Shown here piece by piece: positions 42,268 through 50,477 of a stretch of 64,000 nucleotides of DNA. The notes under the pieces were generated by a model. That model did not search any database and had not been told where the DNA came from. It was given only the letters and a program-made list of their open reading frames with translations. Source of the stretch: Thermoproteus sp. (GTDB lineage: Archaea; Thermoproteota; Thermoprotei; Thermoproteales; Thermoproteaceae); assembly GCA_038893495.1 (NCBI GenBank), contig JAWARJ010000001.1, positions 186,001 to 250,000 on the forward strand, written 5' to 3'. Made by a program: the position numbers and the translations under genes. Every line of letters starts with the position of its first letter. The first letter of the stretch is position 1.

Positions 42268-43743
42268 ATGGACTCTAAGGTGGCGGAGTGGCGTAAACTC
42301 ATCGAAAGCTTGAGGAGCTCCGGCGTGGAGCCTTACCCCCACAGCTTCAGGGTGACCCATACAGTGAGGACCCTCAACGAGTTGAGGAGACAAGCCCTGT
42401 TGGACCCTTGGGTCGGCGTCTCTATAAGCACGGCCGGAAGGGCCACCGACATTAGGCGCCACCCCAACGTCGTATTTATCGACCTCTATGAGGACGGGGC
42501 GAGGTTTCAAGTCATGGCGGACCCCAAGAACCCCGCCTTGGAGTACATCTGGCGCGGCGACTACGTCGGGGTGTCGGGAGTTATAGTCAAGACGCAGAGA
42601 GGCGACTATGCGGTGAAGGCCGAAAAGATAGTGTTGTTGGCTAAGGCTGTGCAGTCCCTCCCCGAATGGGGCAAAGTGGATAGGGAGTCTCCCTTCTATA
42701 TGCGCCACCGCTCCGTCTCCATGATACTTGACATACAGTTGCGCTGGAGGATATACGTCAGGGCGCGTCTCATCCAGGCCTACCGCGAGGCCTTTTGGCG
42801 TAGGGGATTTGTGGAGATACCGACTCCAGTCCTACAGCCAATCTACGGCGGTGCCGCCGCCAGGCCCTTTACGACCCACATATGGGCCATAGACGAGGAC
42901 TGGTACCTCCGCATATCGCCTGAGCTCTACCTGAAGCGCTACATAATAGCGGGCTTCTCCCGCGTCTTCGAAATAGGGCCACAGTTCCGCAACGAAGACA
43001 TAGACGCGCTCCACAACCCCGAGTTCTGGTCTCTAGAGGCGTATCAAGCCTACGCCGACTACAACGACATGATGAAGCTCATGGAGGAGACCACCTACGA
43101 GGCGTTACAGTCGGCGTTGGGCACTGCCGTGGTCAAATACGGCGGGGCGACGATAAATTTCAGCCCGCCGTGGCGCCGTATAACCCTCCACGACGCCTTG
43201 AGGGAATTCGGCGGGGTGGACCCCGACAGGCTCACAGACGACGAGATAAAGGAGAAGTTGAGGGAGCTACAGGTGCCCCTCAAGGTGTACAACCGCGGCG
43301 TGGCGTTGGTGAAGCTCTTCGAGAAGCTCGTAGAGAAGAAGCTGGTGGAGCCGACCTTCGTCATGGATTACCCCGAGGAGTCCACGCCTCTCTGCAAGCC
43401 CCATAGGCAGAAGCCCGGCCTCGTTGAGCGCTTCGAGGCGTTCGCCGGAGGCCACGAGCTCGCCAACGCATATACGGAGCTCAACGACCCCGTGAGGCAG
43501 TACGAGTTCTTCAAGAGGGAGGAAGAGCTCTTCCCGAAGGAGGAGGCGCATCCCCTAGACTACGACTTCGTCGAGGACCTATCCTTCGGCATGCCGCCTA
43601 CGGGCGGAATAGGCATAGGCATCGACAGACTCGCCATGATAGCTACGGGGGCCGAGTCCATCAAGGACGTAATTCCGTTCCCCATAGTCGCCAGGAGAAG
43701 CCTCGAGAGGGACTCGGCTAAATTCTCCGAAGGCAAGACGTAG
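42268..43743 (+). CDS. lysS: Lysyl-tRNA synthetase, class II
   Basis: Charges tRNA(Lys) with lysine. The 491-residue protein has an N-terminal OB fold for anticodon binding (about 1-150) and the class II catalytic core: motif 2 FEIGPQFRNEDIDALHNPEFWSLEAY in part (with FRNED near 245), FAGGHELANAYTELNDP and motif 3 GIGIDRLAMI near the C-terminus. Many archaea have a class I enzyme instead; the class II form is found in Thermoproteales and Sulfolobales. ATG at 42268 lies 24 bases after AAATTAAAAGG. Confidence 0.93.
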   Translation: MDSKVAEWRKLIESLRSSGVEPYPHSFRVTHTVRTLNELRRQALLDPWVGVSISTAGRATDIRRHPNVVFIDLYEDGARFQVMADPKNPALEYIWRGDYVGVSGVIVKTQRGDYAVKAEKIVLLAKAVQSLPEWGKVDRESPFYMRHRSVSMILDIQLRWRIYVRARLIQAYREAFWRRGFVEIPTPVLQPIYGGAAARPFTTHIWAIDEDWYLRISPELYLKRYIIAGFSRVFEIGPQFRNEDIDALHNPEFWSLEAYQAYADYNDMMKLMEETTYEALQSALGTAVVKYGGATINFSPPWRRITLHDALREFGGVDPDRLTDDEIKEKLRELQVPLKVYNRGVALVKLFEKLVEKKLVEPTFVMDYPEESTPLCKPHRQKPGLVERFEAFAGGHELANAYTELNDPVRQYEFFKREEELFPKEEAHPLDYDFVEDLSFGMPPTGGIGIGIDRLAMIATGAESIKDVIPFPIVARRSLERDSAKFSEGKT

Positions 43744-43798
43744 GAATAGCCAAACCAGAAGACTTCCGTCTAAGCTCTCGGCCGAAGACGCCTCCGCC

Positions 43799-43822
43799 GG
43801 CCGCAGTTGCCCCTGTGCGGCC
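43799..43822 (+). terminator. Hairpin downstream of lysS
   Basis: GGCCGCA (43799-43805) and TGCGGCC (43816-43822) are perfect reverse complements around a ten-base loop, 56 bases after the lysS stop. No T-run follows directly, so it may stabilise the 3' end or pause transcription rather than act as a classical terminator. Confidence 0.35.
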
Positions 43823-43877
43823 TTAACCTCAGCTGTTTATATAGCTAGGCTTAAATATCGAGTTAGACCTATCTCTC

Positions 43878-44315
43878 GTGGAGTCCGTCCTCGGGCCGGT
43901 CCTCGACAAGTCTCTTGAGGTAGTCCTCAAGAAGGTGGAGAGGGGCGAGAAGCTTAAGACTGAAGACCTCTTCCTCTTGACTCTTGCCATCCTGAGGGAG
44001 CAGAATAGGAGGATCGACGAAACCAACAAGAGGATAGACGAGACCAATAAACGCGTAGATGCTGTCGTCGAACAGATAGCGGAGTTGCACAAGAGGATAG
44101 ACGCCCTTGCGGACCAGTTGAATAGGCGTATAGATGAGACTAATAAGCGTATCGATGAAACCAATAAGAGGATTGATGCTCTTCAGGCTAGGCTCGACGA
44201 AATGAACAAGCTCATCCTCGAGCTACAGAAGGTCATGGTGGAGAACCAAAAGATCCTTCTGGAGATCCACAAGACCCTCATAGACGCCGCAAGTAAGCGG
44301 GGACAGGCCACATAG
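43878..44315 (+). CDS. Coiled-coil protein with RIDETNK repeats
   Basis: A 145-residue protein: a helical head (LGPVLDKSLEVVLKKVERGE) followed by a long coiled coil dominated by seven-residue units RIDETNK, four exact or near-exact copies with variants such as RIDALAD and RVDAVVE. The heptad periodicity suggests a rigid oligomeric rod; at DNA level it forms 21-base imperfect repeats. GTG at 43878 follows GCTTAAATATC at 43848-43858. Similar small coiled-coil proteins are common in Thermoproteales, often near decayed repeat genes; the function is unknown. Confidence 0.7.
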   Translation: MESVLGPVLDKSLEVVLKKVERGEKLKTEDLFLLTLAILREQNRRIDETNKRIDETNKRVDAVVEQIAELHKRIDALADQLNRRIDETNKRIDETNKRIDALQARLDEMNKLILELQKVMVENQKILLEIHKTLIDAASKRGQAT

Positions 44316-44657
44316 CGTTACGTCGTCCTTGCCCTCTCGGCGCACGGCATCCACAAGGCGCTATTCGGCGAGGCGCGGAGCCCTCGTGAGGGACGCATGG
44401 AGCTTCTAGCGGAGAGGCGTTATACGGCCGTACTCTGCGTGAGGCGGCTTACGGCCGGGCCCTCATAGAGGCCGAGCAGGCCCTGGAGCCTCCGAGAGAG
44501 GTTGCTAGAGGCGCGGCATCACGACGGAGCCCCAAAGTCTTCGGTCGCTAGCGCCGTCGGCCGGATCCTGCGTGATGTGGGATGGGGACGGCGCGAGGTT
44601 TGTAGCGGTGGCGAGGCGCCTCGGAGTGGGGCCGGACTGATGCTTGAGGCGGCCGGG
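44316..44657 (+). pseudogene. Degenerate coding remnant in a gene-free stretch
   Basis: This 342-base stretch has protein-like frames that break repeatedly on the plus strand. One runs from about 44320 (YVVLALSAHGIHKALFGEAR) to a TAG near 44468; after a one-base shift near 44435 another continues as LREAAYGRALIEAEQALEPP to a TAG near 44551. The helical, Ala/Glu-rich composition recalls PaREP1-type repeat genes of Pyrobaculum, but this identification is weak. No RNA gene was found. Confidence 0.35.
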
Positions 44658-46241
44658 CTATTTGCTGACTAGATAGAGCCCGTAGAGCAGTACGGCCAGT
44701 AGCCCCAGAGCGCTTAGGGCGAAGCTCCACATATGTGTAGCTACGGCCCACGCCGATACGGCCGCCACGGCGCCCGTATATATCAACTCCGGCGCCAAGC
44801 TCTCCCTAAACGAGAGCTGGCTCGAGCCCTTGGGGGTGACCCTCCAAGTTATGGAGTCGCGGAAGAAGCCCATCAACATATACACGAAGGCAGTTATGTC
44901 GATCAACATGGAGACCACGCCGTTTTGGGCGGCTATTGCTAGAGACTCCAAGACGCCGTAGCCCTCCCTCCTCGCCAGGAGTACTACATATCTCAATAGG
45001 ACCAAGGTGGCCGCCGCAAGCGCGCCCTCGAGGGCCAAGACGGGGAGAGGCGGGACGATGTAGCCGGTATAGGCGGCCGCGAGGCCGACCACTGGGAGGA
45101 AGACCGTAGTGGTCACCAACAGCGGGTGTTGGATTATGGTGAGGGCGAGGCTCAGCCTATATCTAAGCGGCAGTTTAGACTTGAACACCTCGCCTAGGTA
45201 CTTCCTGGCGATGTATGAGGAGTTGAAGACCCACCTGGCGAACTGCCTCCTAAACGCGAAGTAGGTGGCAGGTATCTCGACGACTATAGGGGCCCCGCCG
45301 TCGTATACAATATGCCCCCCGGCCAGCAACACCTTTAGGGATATGTCGTAGTCGTCCGCCACGCAGTCGCAGAAGCCGCCGGCCCTCTTGAGCAGGTCTT
45401 TACTTATAGCTATCCCGGAGCCCAAGGCCAGCACCAAGTCGCCAGAGAGCGCGCGGCCTAGATATGCGCCGTAGAGCAAAAAGTACTTATATATAAATCT
45501 AAGGAGCTTCCCCAGTCTAGTAAATAGGGAGATATATCCGTCCCAGCCCAGAAATATCAGCGTCTTGCCGTCGGCGGCCGCCGCGGCTCTCTTGGCTATA
45601 TCCCTCGGCAGTCTGCTGTCCACATCCAAAAAGACCAAGACGTCGTATTTAGCTATGTCTGCGGCCCAATTGAAGGCCGAGCCTCTATATCTGCCTCCAG
45701 AAGTCCTCCTAAGGGCCCGGGCGTCTATGCCGAGCTCCCTGGCGAGAGACTCTACGAGGATTTTTATTTTGTCGAAATATTTGGGGTCGTCGTCCGAGAC
45801 GACCAACACCTCGAACATATCCTTTGGGTAGTCAAGATCCGAGAACCTAACCAACATGGCCGATATCACGTCAAGGGGCTCGTTCTTAACCGGCACGATA
45901 AACGAAATTGGCGTCGGGTCGTCAGTCGCGATGTTGCCCGCGTCGCGGCTTCGCGCATTCAATATGTTTCGATAGTATTTAATAAATTGAATAACTAATA
46001 TTATATCTAAAAATAATAAGATAGAATATATAAAATAAATAATGAATAAGCCTTGTAAGGTCAAATGTGGAGCCTCCGGGCCCTTACAGCCGCTTACTAT
46101 ATTACTAGAATTAATGCAACTGATAACAGAGGTCAAATTAGATGGATAAATGCTGACATTATGAATATATCGGCTTATATTCGATATATGTATAGTTATA
46201 TTCAACAGGTCTGTGAGGTTGCCGTAGCTCAACAAGGCCAC
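44658..46241 (-). CDS. Membrane-bound family 2 glycosyltransferase
   Basis: A 527-residue GT-A enzyme related to cellulose- and hyaluronan-synthase-like transferases. After an N-terminal stretch and a helix (LQGLFIIYFIYSILLFLDII) comes the catalytic domain with SFIVPVKNEPLDVI, FLDVDSRLP (DxD), DDYDISLKVL and RRQFARW (Q/RxxRW), then about four C-terminal helices. It may build an exopolysaccharide or glycolipid. GTG at 46241 fits the TATA-like GGATATAAG at 46261-46269; the first ~90 codons are unusually AT-rich compared with the rest. It lies directly after the phosphohexomutase gene. Confidence 0.8.
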   Translation of the reverse strand: MALLSYGNLTDLLNITIHISNISRYIHNVSIYPSNLTSVISCINSSNIVSGCKGPEAPHLTLQGLFIIYFIYSILLFLDIILVIQFIKYYRNILNARSRDAGNIATDDPTPISFIVPVKNEPLDVISAMLVRFSDLDYPKDMFEVLVVSDDDPKYFDKIKILVESLARELGIDARALRRTSGGRYRGSAFNWAADIAKYDVLVFLDVDSRLPRDIAKRAAAAADGKTLIFLGWDGYISLFTRLGKLLRFIYKYFLLYGAYLGRALSGDLVLALGSGIAISKDLLKRAGGFCDCVADDYDISLKVLLAGGHIVYDGGAPIVVEIPATYFAFRRQFARWVFNSSYIARKYLGEVFKSKLPLRYRLSLALTIIQHPLLVTTTVFLPVVGLAAAYTGYIVPPLPVLALEGALAAATLVLLRYVVLLARREGYGVLESLAIAAQNGVVSMLIDITAFVYMLMGFFRDSITWRVTPKGSSQLSFRESLAPELIYTGAVAAVSAWAVATHMWSFALSALGLLAVLLYGLYLVSK

Positions 46242-46270
46242 GAGGTAGAACAAAAACAGTCTTATATCCC

Positions 46271-47572
46271 CTACGCCAGCCCCAAAGAGCCGAGTCGCCC
46301 CTTCAGTTGGGCCAGCTGGGACGGCTCGCGGGCCTCCAGCTTCACTCTGATGAGAGGCTCCGTGTTGCTGGGCCTCACCAGCACTCTGCCCCCGTCTTTG
46401 AACCTCACGTCTACGCCGTCTATCTCGTATACGTCGACGCCGGCCATGGTCCTCACGGCCGCCCTCACTCTCTCCATCACTCCCCTCTGGTCCTCGACGC
46501 GTATGTCGAGCCTCTCCTCATAGACTTTAGGCGCCTCTGCTAACAAGCCGTCTAGCGTCTTGCCGAGGGCGCTGGCTATCTGGAGTACCTTCAGCGCTGT
46601 GTATATCCCGTCGTCGAAATAGTGGTGGTCCTTAAAGCCCACGTGGCCGCTGTACTCAGCCCAAAACAGGGCGTTGTTCTTGACCGCGGCGGGCTTCTGG
46701 AAGGAATGGCCGACTCTCTCTCTGACCACCTTGACGCCTCTCTCCTGCGCTACCTCCTCTAGGTACAGCGGCATGGTGGCGTCCAGCACCACCACGTCGC
46801 CCGGCTTGGCGTAGTGCTCAATGAGCATGTAGGCTATCTTCTCCGCCCTAAAGACCTCGCCTCTGGCGGTCACCAGACCCACGCGGTCGCAGTCGCCGTC
46901 CAAGGCGATCCCCGCGTCGAGCCCCTCCCTCCTGACGAGCTCCGACAGTTGCCTCAAATTCTCGGGCTTCTCGGGGTCCGGCGGATGTGAGGGGAACCTC
47001 CCGTCGGGCACGCCGTTTATGACCACGACCTTCTTGAAGATGCGCTCCAACAGGGGCCTCAAGATCACGCCTGCGGCGTTCGCCGGGTCGAAGCCGACGG
47101 CCATGTCGAGTCTCCCGAACCTCTCGGCCATGTACTCCACGTAGTTAGTCAACACGTCGCGCGTATAGACGACGCCCCGCCGCTCTTGAGGCGGAGGCTC
47201 AAGCATAGAGGCCAGTTGCTGTATCTCGCGGCTCTCTAGGTCCAGCCCGCCGCGCCTCATGACCTTCATACCGTTGTATTCGGGCGGGTTGTGGGACGCC
47301 GTTATCATAACAGCCGGCTTGTTGAGGACGAGCGACGCGTAGTGGGTAAGCGGCGTCGTGGCGGTACCTATAAACACCACGTTTCCCCCGGCGAGTAGCC
47401 CTCTAGACAGGACCTCGGCGATCCTGAAGGAGTGGGTCCTCACGTCCATACCCAATATCACGTCCTCCCTGCCGAAGAATTTAGATATGGCATATCCAAT
47501 TCTCTCCACGAGGTCCATGGTCAGGTCTTTGTCCACCACGCCGCGGATGTCGTAGGCCTTAAACACGCTCAT
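46271..47572 (-). CDS. Phosphomannomutase/phosphoglucomutase family enzyme
   Basis: A 433-residue alpha-D-phosphohexomutase. The catalytic serine loop MITASHNPPEYNG is at about residues 89-101 (Ser93), the metal loop ALDGDCDRVG near 240, the sugar-binding loop near residue 320 (WAEYSGHVGFKD) and a C-terminal phosphate-binding loop RPSNTEPLIRVKLE. It interconverts hexose 1- and 6-phosphates (Man, Glc or GlcN), feeding nucleotide-sugar synthesis, which fits the glycosyltransferase gene that follows. A TATA-like GTATAAATC at about 47600-47608 lies upstream of the ATG. Confidence 0.9.
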   Translation of the reverse strand: MSVFKAYDIRGVVDKDLTMDLVERIGYAISKFFGREDVILGMDVRTHSFRIAEVLSRGLLAGGNVVFIGTATTPLTHYASLVLNKPAVMITASHNPPEYNGMKVMRRGGLDLESREIQQLASMLEPPPQERRGVVYTRDVLTNYVEYMAERFGRLDMAVGFDPANAAGVILRPLLERIFKKVVVINGVPDGRFPSHPPDPEKPENLRQLSELVRREGLDAGIALDGDCDRVGLVTARGEVFRAEKIAYMLIEHYAKPGDVVVLDATMPLYLEEVAQERGVKVVRERVGHSFQKPAAVKNNALFWAEYSGHVGFKDHHYFDDGIYTALKVLQIASALGKTLDGLLAEAPKVYEERLDIRVEDQRGVMERVRAAVRTMAGVDVYEIDGVDVRFKDGGRVLVRPSNTEPLIRVKLEAREPSQLAQLKGRLGSLGLA

Positions 47573-47754
47573 ATCGAGACGCCACTCTGGGGAGATTTAT
47601 ACTCTTCGTCTCTTTTTCATCATATATTACACATGCTTCATAAAATATATTACAATTAAAATTTATTTTTATATTAAAATAATTAATGTGATTATTGTTC
47701 TGCCATTTTTAAAATAGATATGAAGATATTTAATCAAGACTAGATCCATATGGC
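47573..47754. promoter_or_regulatory. AT-rich divergent promoter region
   Basis: The 182 bases between the divergent phosphohexomutase and CDF genes are far richer in A/T than their surroundings. They contain GTATAAATC (about 47600-47608) for the minus-strand gene and GATATTTAATC (about 47725-47735) for the plus-strand gene, with long A/T runs between. No open frame or RNA gene is supported. Confidence 0.5.
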
Positions 47755-48654
47755 GTGAAGCCCTCGATGAGGCTCTGGCTGGCGGCCCTCTACCTCTTCA
47801 TAATGGGCACAATCTCGCTGGCCTATACGCTAGTCGAGTTGCTCTTCGGCATCACATATAGAAGCCTTTTGGTGACCAGCGACGCGCTCCACGGAGTTAT
47901 GGACGTCGCGATATCCTACGTCGCGGGGTTCGGCCTATATTACGCATCGCGGAGAGGCCGTTCGTTCCCCTGGGATATGTACAGACTCGAGAGCCTCCTC
48001 ACATTGCTCTTGACGTTGATAGTTTTGGGGTTCTACACCTATCTGTTGGTCACATCGATAGAGCCGGCCGGCGCGCCGACGCCCCTCTGGATGACCCTAT
48101 TGTTGCTGGCCGGCGGCGTTATGACGTTCGTCATGTACCTCTGGGAGGGGCACAACTACCGCGTATTGAGACTAGACATCTTGAAGGCAGACGCGGCGCA
48201 CGCCAAAATGGACACGTTCCTCTCAATCGTCTCGGCGCTGGCGGTAATTGTAAGCAATTTCTTTCACATAGTGCTCGCCGAGACGGCCGCCGTGCTCCTC
48301 ATATACGGATATGTGCTCTACGAATTCACAAAACTCTCTAAAGACGCGACTTATGGAATTTTGGGCGCCCTGTATAGAGACCAAGCCCTCGAGGAGAGGA
48401 TTAGAGGCGTCTTGAGCGATTTGGGGAAGCCCATAGACGTGAAGGTCAGAAGGGCCGGTAGCTTCCTCGTGGTGTATTCGCTAGTGGCCGTAAGCCCCGA
48501 CGTCACGATAGGCAGATTGCACGCGCTTAGGGCGAGGGCCATACGGGCCATCTCCAAATTGCATCCGCTTATAATCCACGTGGACATAAAGTTCGTGCCC
48601 AGGCGTAGAGAGAAGAAGGCCAGACGCGCGGCTATATTGAGAGAAAGCGATTAA
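47755..48654 (+). CDS. Cation diffusion facilitator (CDF) transporter
   Basis: A 299-residue metal/proton antiporter of the CDF family with about six helices and a C-terminal cytoplasmic domain (ferredoxin-like, residues ~205-280). Metal-site helices are visible: SDALHGVMDVAISY in helix 2 (D and HxxxD) and DAAHAKMDTFLSI in helix 5. The likely substrate is Zn, Fe or Mn; the motif variants do not decide. The start is GTG at 47755; ATG four codons later is an alternative. Confidence 0.82.
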   Translation: MKPSMRLWLAALYLFIMGTISLAYTLVELLFGITYRSLLVTSDALHGVMDVAISYVAGFGLYYASRRGRSFPWDMYRLESLLTLLLTLIVLGFYTYLLVTSIEPAGAPTPLWMTLLLLAGGVMTFVMYLWEGHNYRVLRLDILKADAAHAKMDTFLSIVSALAVIVSNFFHIVLAETAAVLLIYGYVLYEFTKLSKDATYGILGALYRDQALEERIRGVLSDLGKPIDVKVRRAGSFLVVYSLVAVSPDVTIGRLHALRARAIRAISKLHPLIIHVDIKFVPRRREKKARRAAILRESD

Positions 48655-48675
48655 AACCTAGACGTCGAACATCAC

Positions 48676-49803
48676 GTGAGGCTTGGCGGATATGCGGACC
48701 TTCCGTTGCACGTGGGCCACGTGCCCCCTTGGCTACTCGCAAGGATGAAGAAGCTGTCGGCCCTCCTGTTGGAGATAATGTACGACCTCTGGGGCGAAGA
48801 GGGCATATTGGTCAGGCTGGCGAGCCCCGTCTTCTTCCAGGCGGTGAACGACCTGATAGGGATGGACTGGGACTCCAGCGGGAGCACCACGGTGACGACC
48901 GCCGTGTTGAAATACGCGATGGCCAAAGCCGACCTCCCCATAAGGATCGCGGGGGGCAAGGGCGAATACGCCTTGAGGACCCCCGAGGAGTTGAGGGAGA
49001 TAGCGGAGCGCTGGGGCCTAGACGGGGAGGCGCTCGTCGAGGTGTCCAGGCTGGCCGCCAAGGTCGACAACGCGTTGGTGCAGGACGGCTATACGATATA
49101 CCACCACGCGTTTATCGTGACGGAGCGGGGAAAGTGGGCGGTGATACAGCAGGGCATGAACACGGCGGCCAGAATGGCGAGGAGGTACCACTGGCTTGAG
49201 ACAGACAGGTTCTTCGACGACCCCCATTCGGGCATAATGGGCGTCAAGGCCCGAGGAGTTTTGAACCTAGCCTCCTCCAAAAGCGCGGACAATAGGTCGA
49301 CCATAATGGACATAGTGTCGTCGGGCCCCCAGAAGGTCGCCAGAGACCTCCTCCTCCTGACGGGCCAGACCACATTGGTGCCGTACTACCACCCCTACGT
49401 CGACGTCAAGGCCGTGAGGGCTGAGATAGGGGATCCCAGACGCATTGCCGCGTCTATACCTAGAGACGTCTCCAACTTCAAGGAGTTGATATTGAGCAGA
49501 GGCGTCGGCCCCAAGACCCTCAGAGCCCTCGCGTTGGTGGCCGAATTGATATACAGGAGCCCTGCCGACTGGGCCGACCCCGCCAATGTGGACCCCTTCA
49601 AGTTCTCCTTCGCGGTCGGCGGAAAGGACGGAGTACCCTACCCAGTAGACAGAAAGACCTACGACGAGCTGATATCGTTGTTGGAGGCCATGGTCGAGGC
49701 CGCCAGGCGGAGCAGCGAGAGGGGGATATACAGCTATTTATCGCATTTGGCCAAAAAGGCCGAGGGGTGGCAGTACCCCAAGGACTACAAGAGGCCCACA
49801 TAG
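48676..49803 (+). CDS. DUF763 protein
   Basis: A 375-residue protein matching DUF763, a family of archaea and some thermophilic bacteria whose role is not established. Conserved stretches include the start MRLGGYADLPLHVGHVPPWL, GWAVIQQGM-type text (WAVIQQGMN), ETDRFFDDPHSGI and the HhH-like SRGVGPKTLRALALVAELIY near residue 280, which suggests DNA contact. The start is GTG at 48676, 22 bases after the CDF gene, so they may be co-transcribed. Confidence 0.85.
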   Translation: MRLGGYADLPLHVGHVPPWLLARMKKLSALLLEIMYDLWGEEGILVRLASPVFFQAVNDLIGMDWDSSGSTTVTTAVLKYAMAKADLPIRIAGGKGEYALRTPEELREIAERWGLDGEALVEVSRLAAKVDNALVQDGYTIYHHAFIVTERGKWAVIQQGMNTAARMARRYHWLETDRFFDDPHSGIMGVKARGVLNLASSKSADNRSTIMDIVSSGPQKVARDLLLLTGQTTLVPYYHPYVDVKAVRAEIGDPRRIAASIPRDVSNFKELILSRGVGPKTLRALALVAELIYRSPADWADPANVDPFKFSFAVGGKDGVPYPVDRKTYDELISLLEAMVEAARRSSERGIYSYLSHLAKKAEGWQYPKDYKRPT

Positions 49804-49856
49804 CCGCGAGACCTATTGGCGTAATTTCTTATATACGAATGTCTGTATGGAACGAG

Positions 49857-50387
49857 ATGGAGATAGTCCTCGAGGGGCCACAAGAGTTCGTGGGCAGGGA
49901 CGGGAGGAAGTACGTCCTCCGGGAGTTCAAAATGCAGGACCTAAACGCCGTAGTTTCGATAAATAGGAGGGTCTTGCCCGAGAACTACCCCGAGTGGTTC
50001 TTTGTGGAGCACCACATGTCGTTCCCCAAGGCCTTCATAGTGGCCGAGATGGACGGCGAGCTGGTGGGCTACATGATGAACAGGGTGGAATACGGATGGA
50101 GCTATATACATAGAGGCAAGGCCGCCCATAAGGGCCATGTGGTGTCCATCGGCGTCCTCCCCCACGCAAGGAGGCTCGGCATAGCCACCAACATGATGTT
50201 GAGAGGCATGAAGGCCATGAAGGCGTTCTACAGCGCCGAGGAGGTCTTCTTGGAGGTTAGGGTGAGCAACGCCCCCGCAATAAGCCTCTACAGGAAGTTG
50301 GGCTTCGAGGTGGCGGGCAGGATACCCCGCTACTATTCAGACGGAGAGGACGCCTACATAATGGCCAGAAGCCTGGCCGAGCTTTAA
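49857..50387 (+). CDS. Ribosomal-protein/N-terminal acetyltransferase (Ard1/RimI-type GNAT)
   Basis: A 176-residue GNAT acetyltransferase close in pattern to archaeal Ard1: LPENYPEWFFVEHHMSFPKA, HVVSIGVLPHARRLGIATNM (acetyl-CoA loop, RRxGIA), EVRVSNAPAISLYRKLGFE and RYYSDGEDAYIM. It acetylates protein N-termini. ATG at 49857 is chosen because CTTATATA at 49826-49833 places transcription start right there; the earlier ATG at 49839 would be too close to the TATA box. Confidence 0.88.
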   Translation: MEIVLEGPQEFVGRDGRKYVLREFKMQDLNAVVSINRRVLPENYPEWFFVEHHMSFPKAFIVAEMDGELVGYMMNRVEYGWSYIHRGKAAHKGHVVSIGVLPHARRLGIATNMMLRGMKAMKAFYSAEEVFLEVRVSNAPAISLYRKLGFEVAGRIPRYYSDGEDAYIMARSLAEL

Positions 50388-50477
50388 AGTTATATTTTCA
50401 GGTGTAGCTACCTACGGGCCGGACTCCCGCGGGCTCGCGGAGCGGAATGAAAGGCCCGCCCGCGGCCGAGCCGCATA
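50388..50477. other. GC-rich convergent spacer with imperfect inverted repeat
   Basis: Between the convergent acetyltransferase and phosphoglycerate mutase genes lies a GC-rich stretch in which CGCGGGC and GCCCGCCCGCG form an imperfect inverted pair. It may serve as a two-way transcription end; no gene is seen. Confidence 0.3.
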
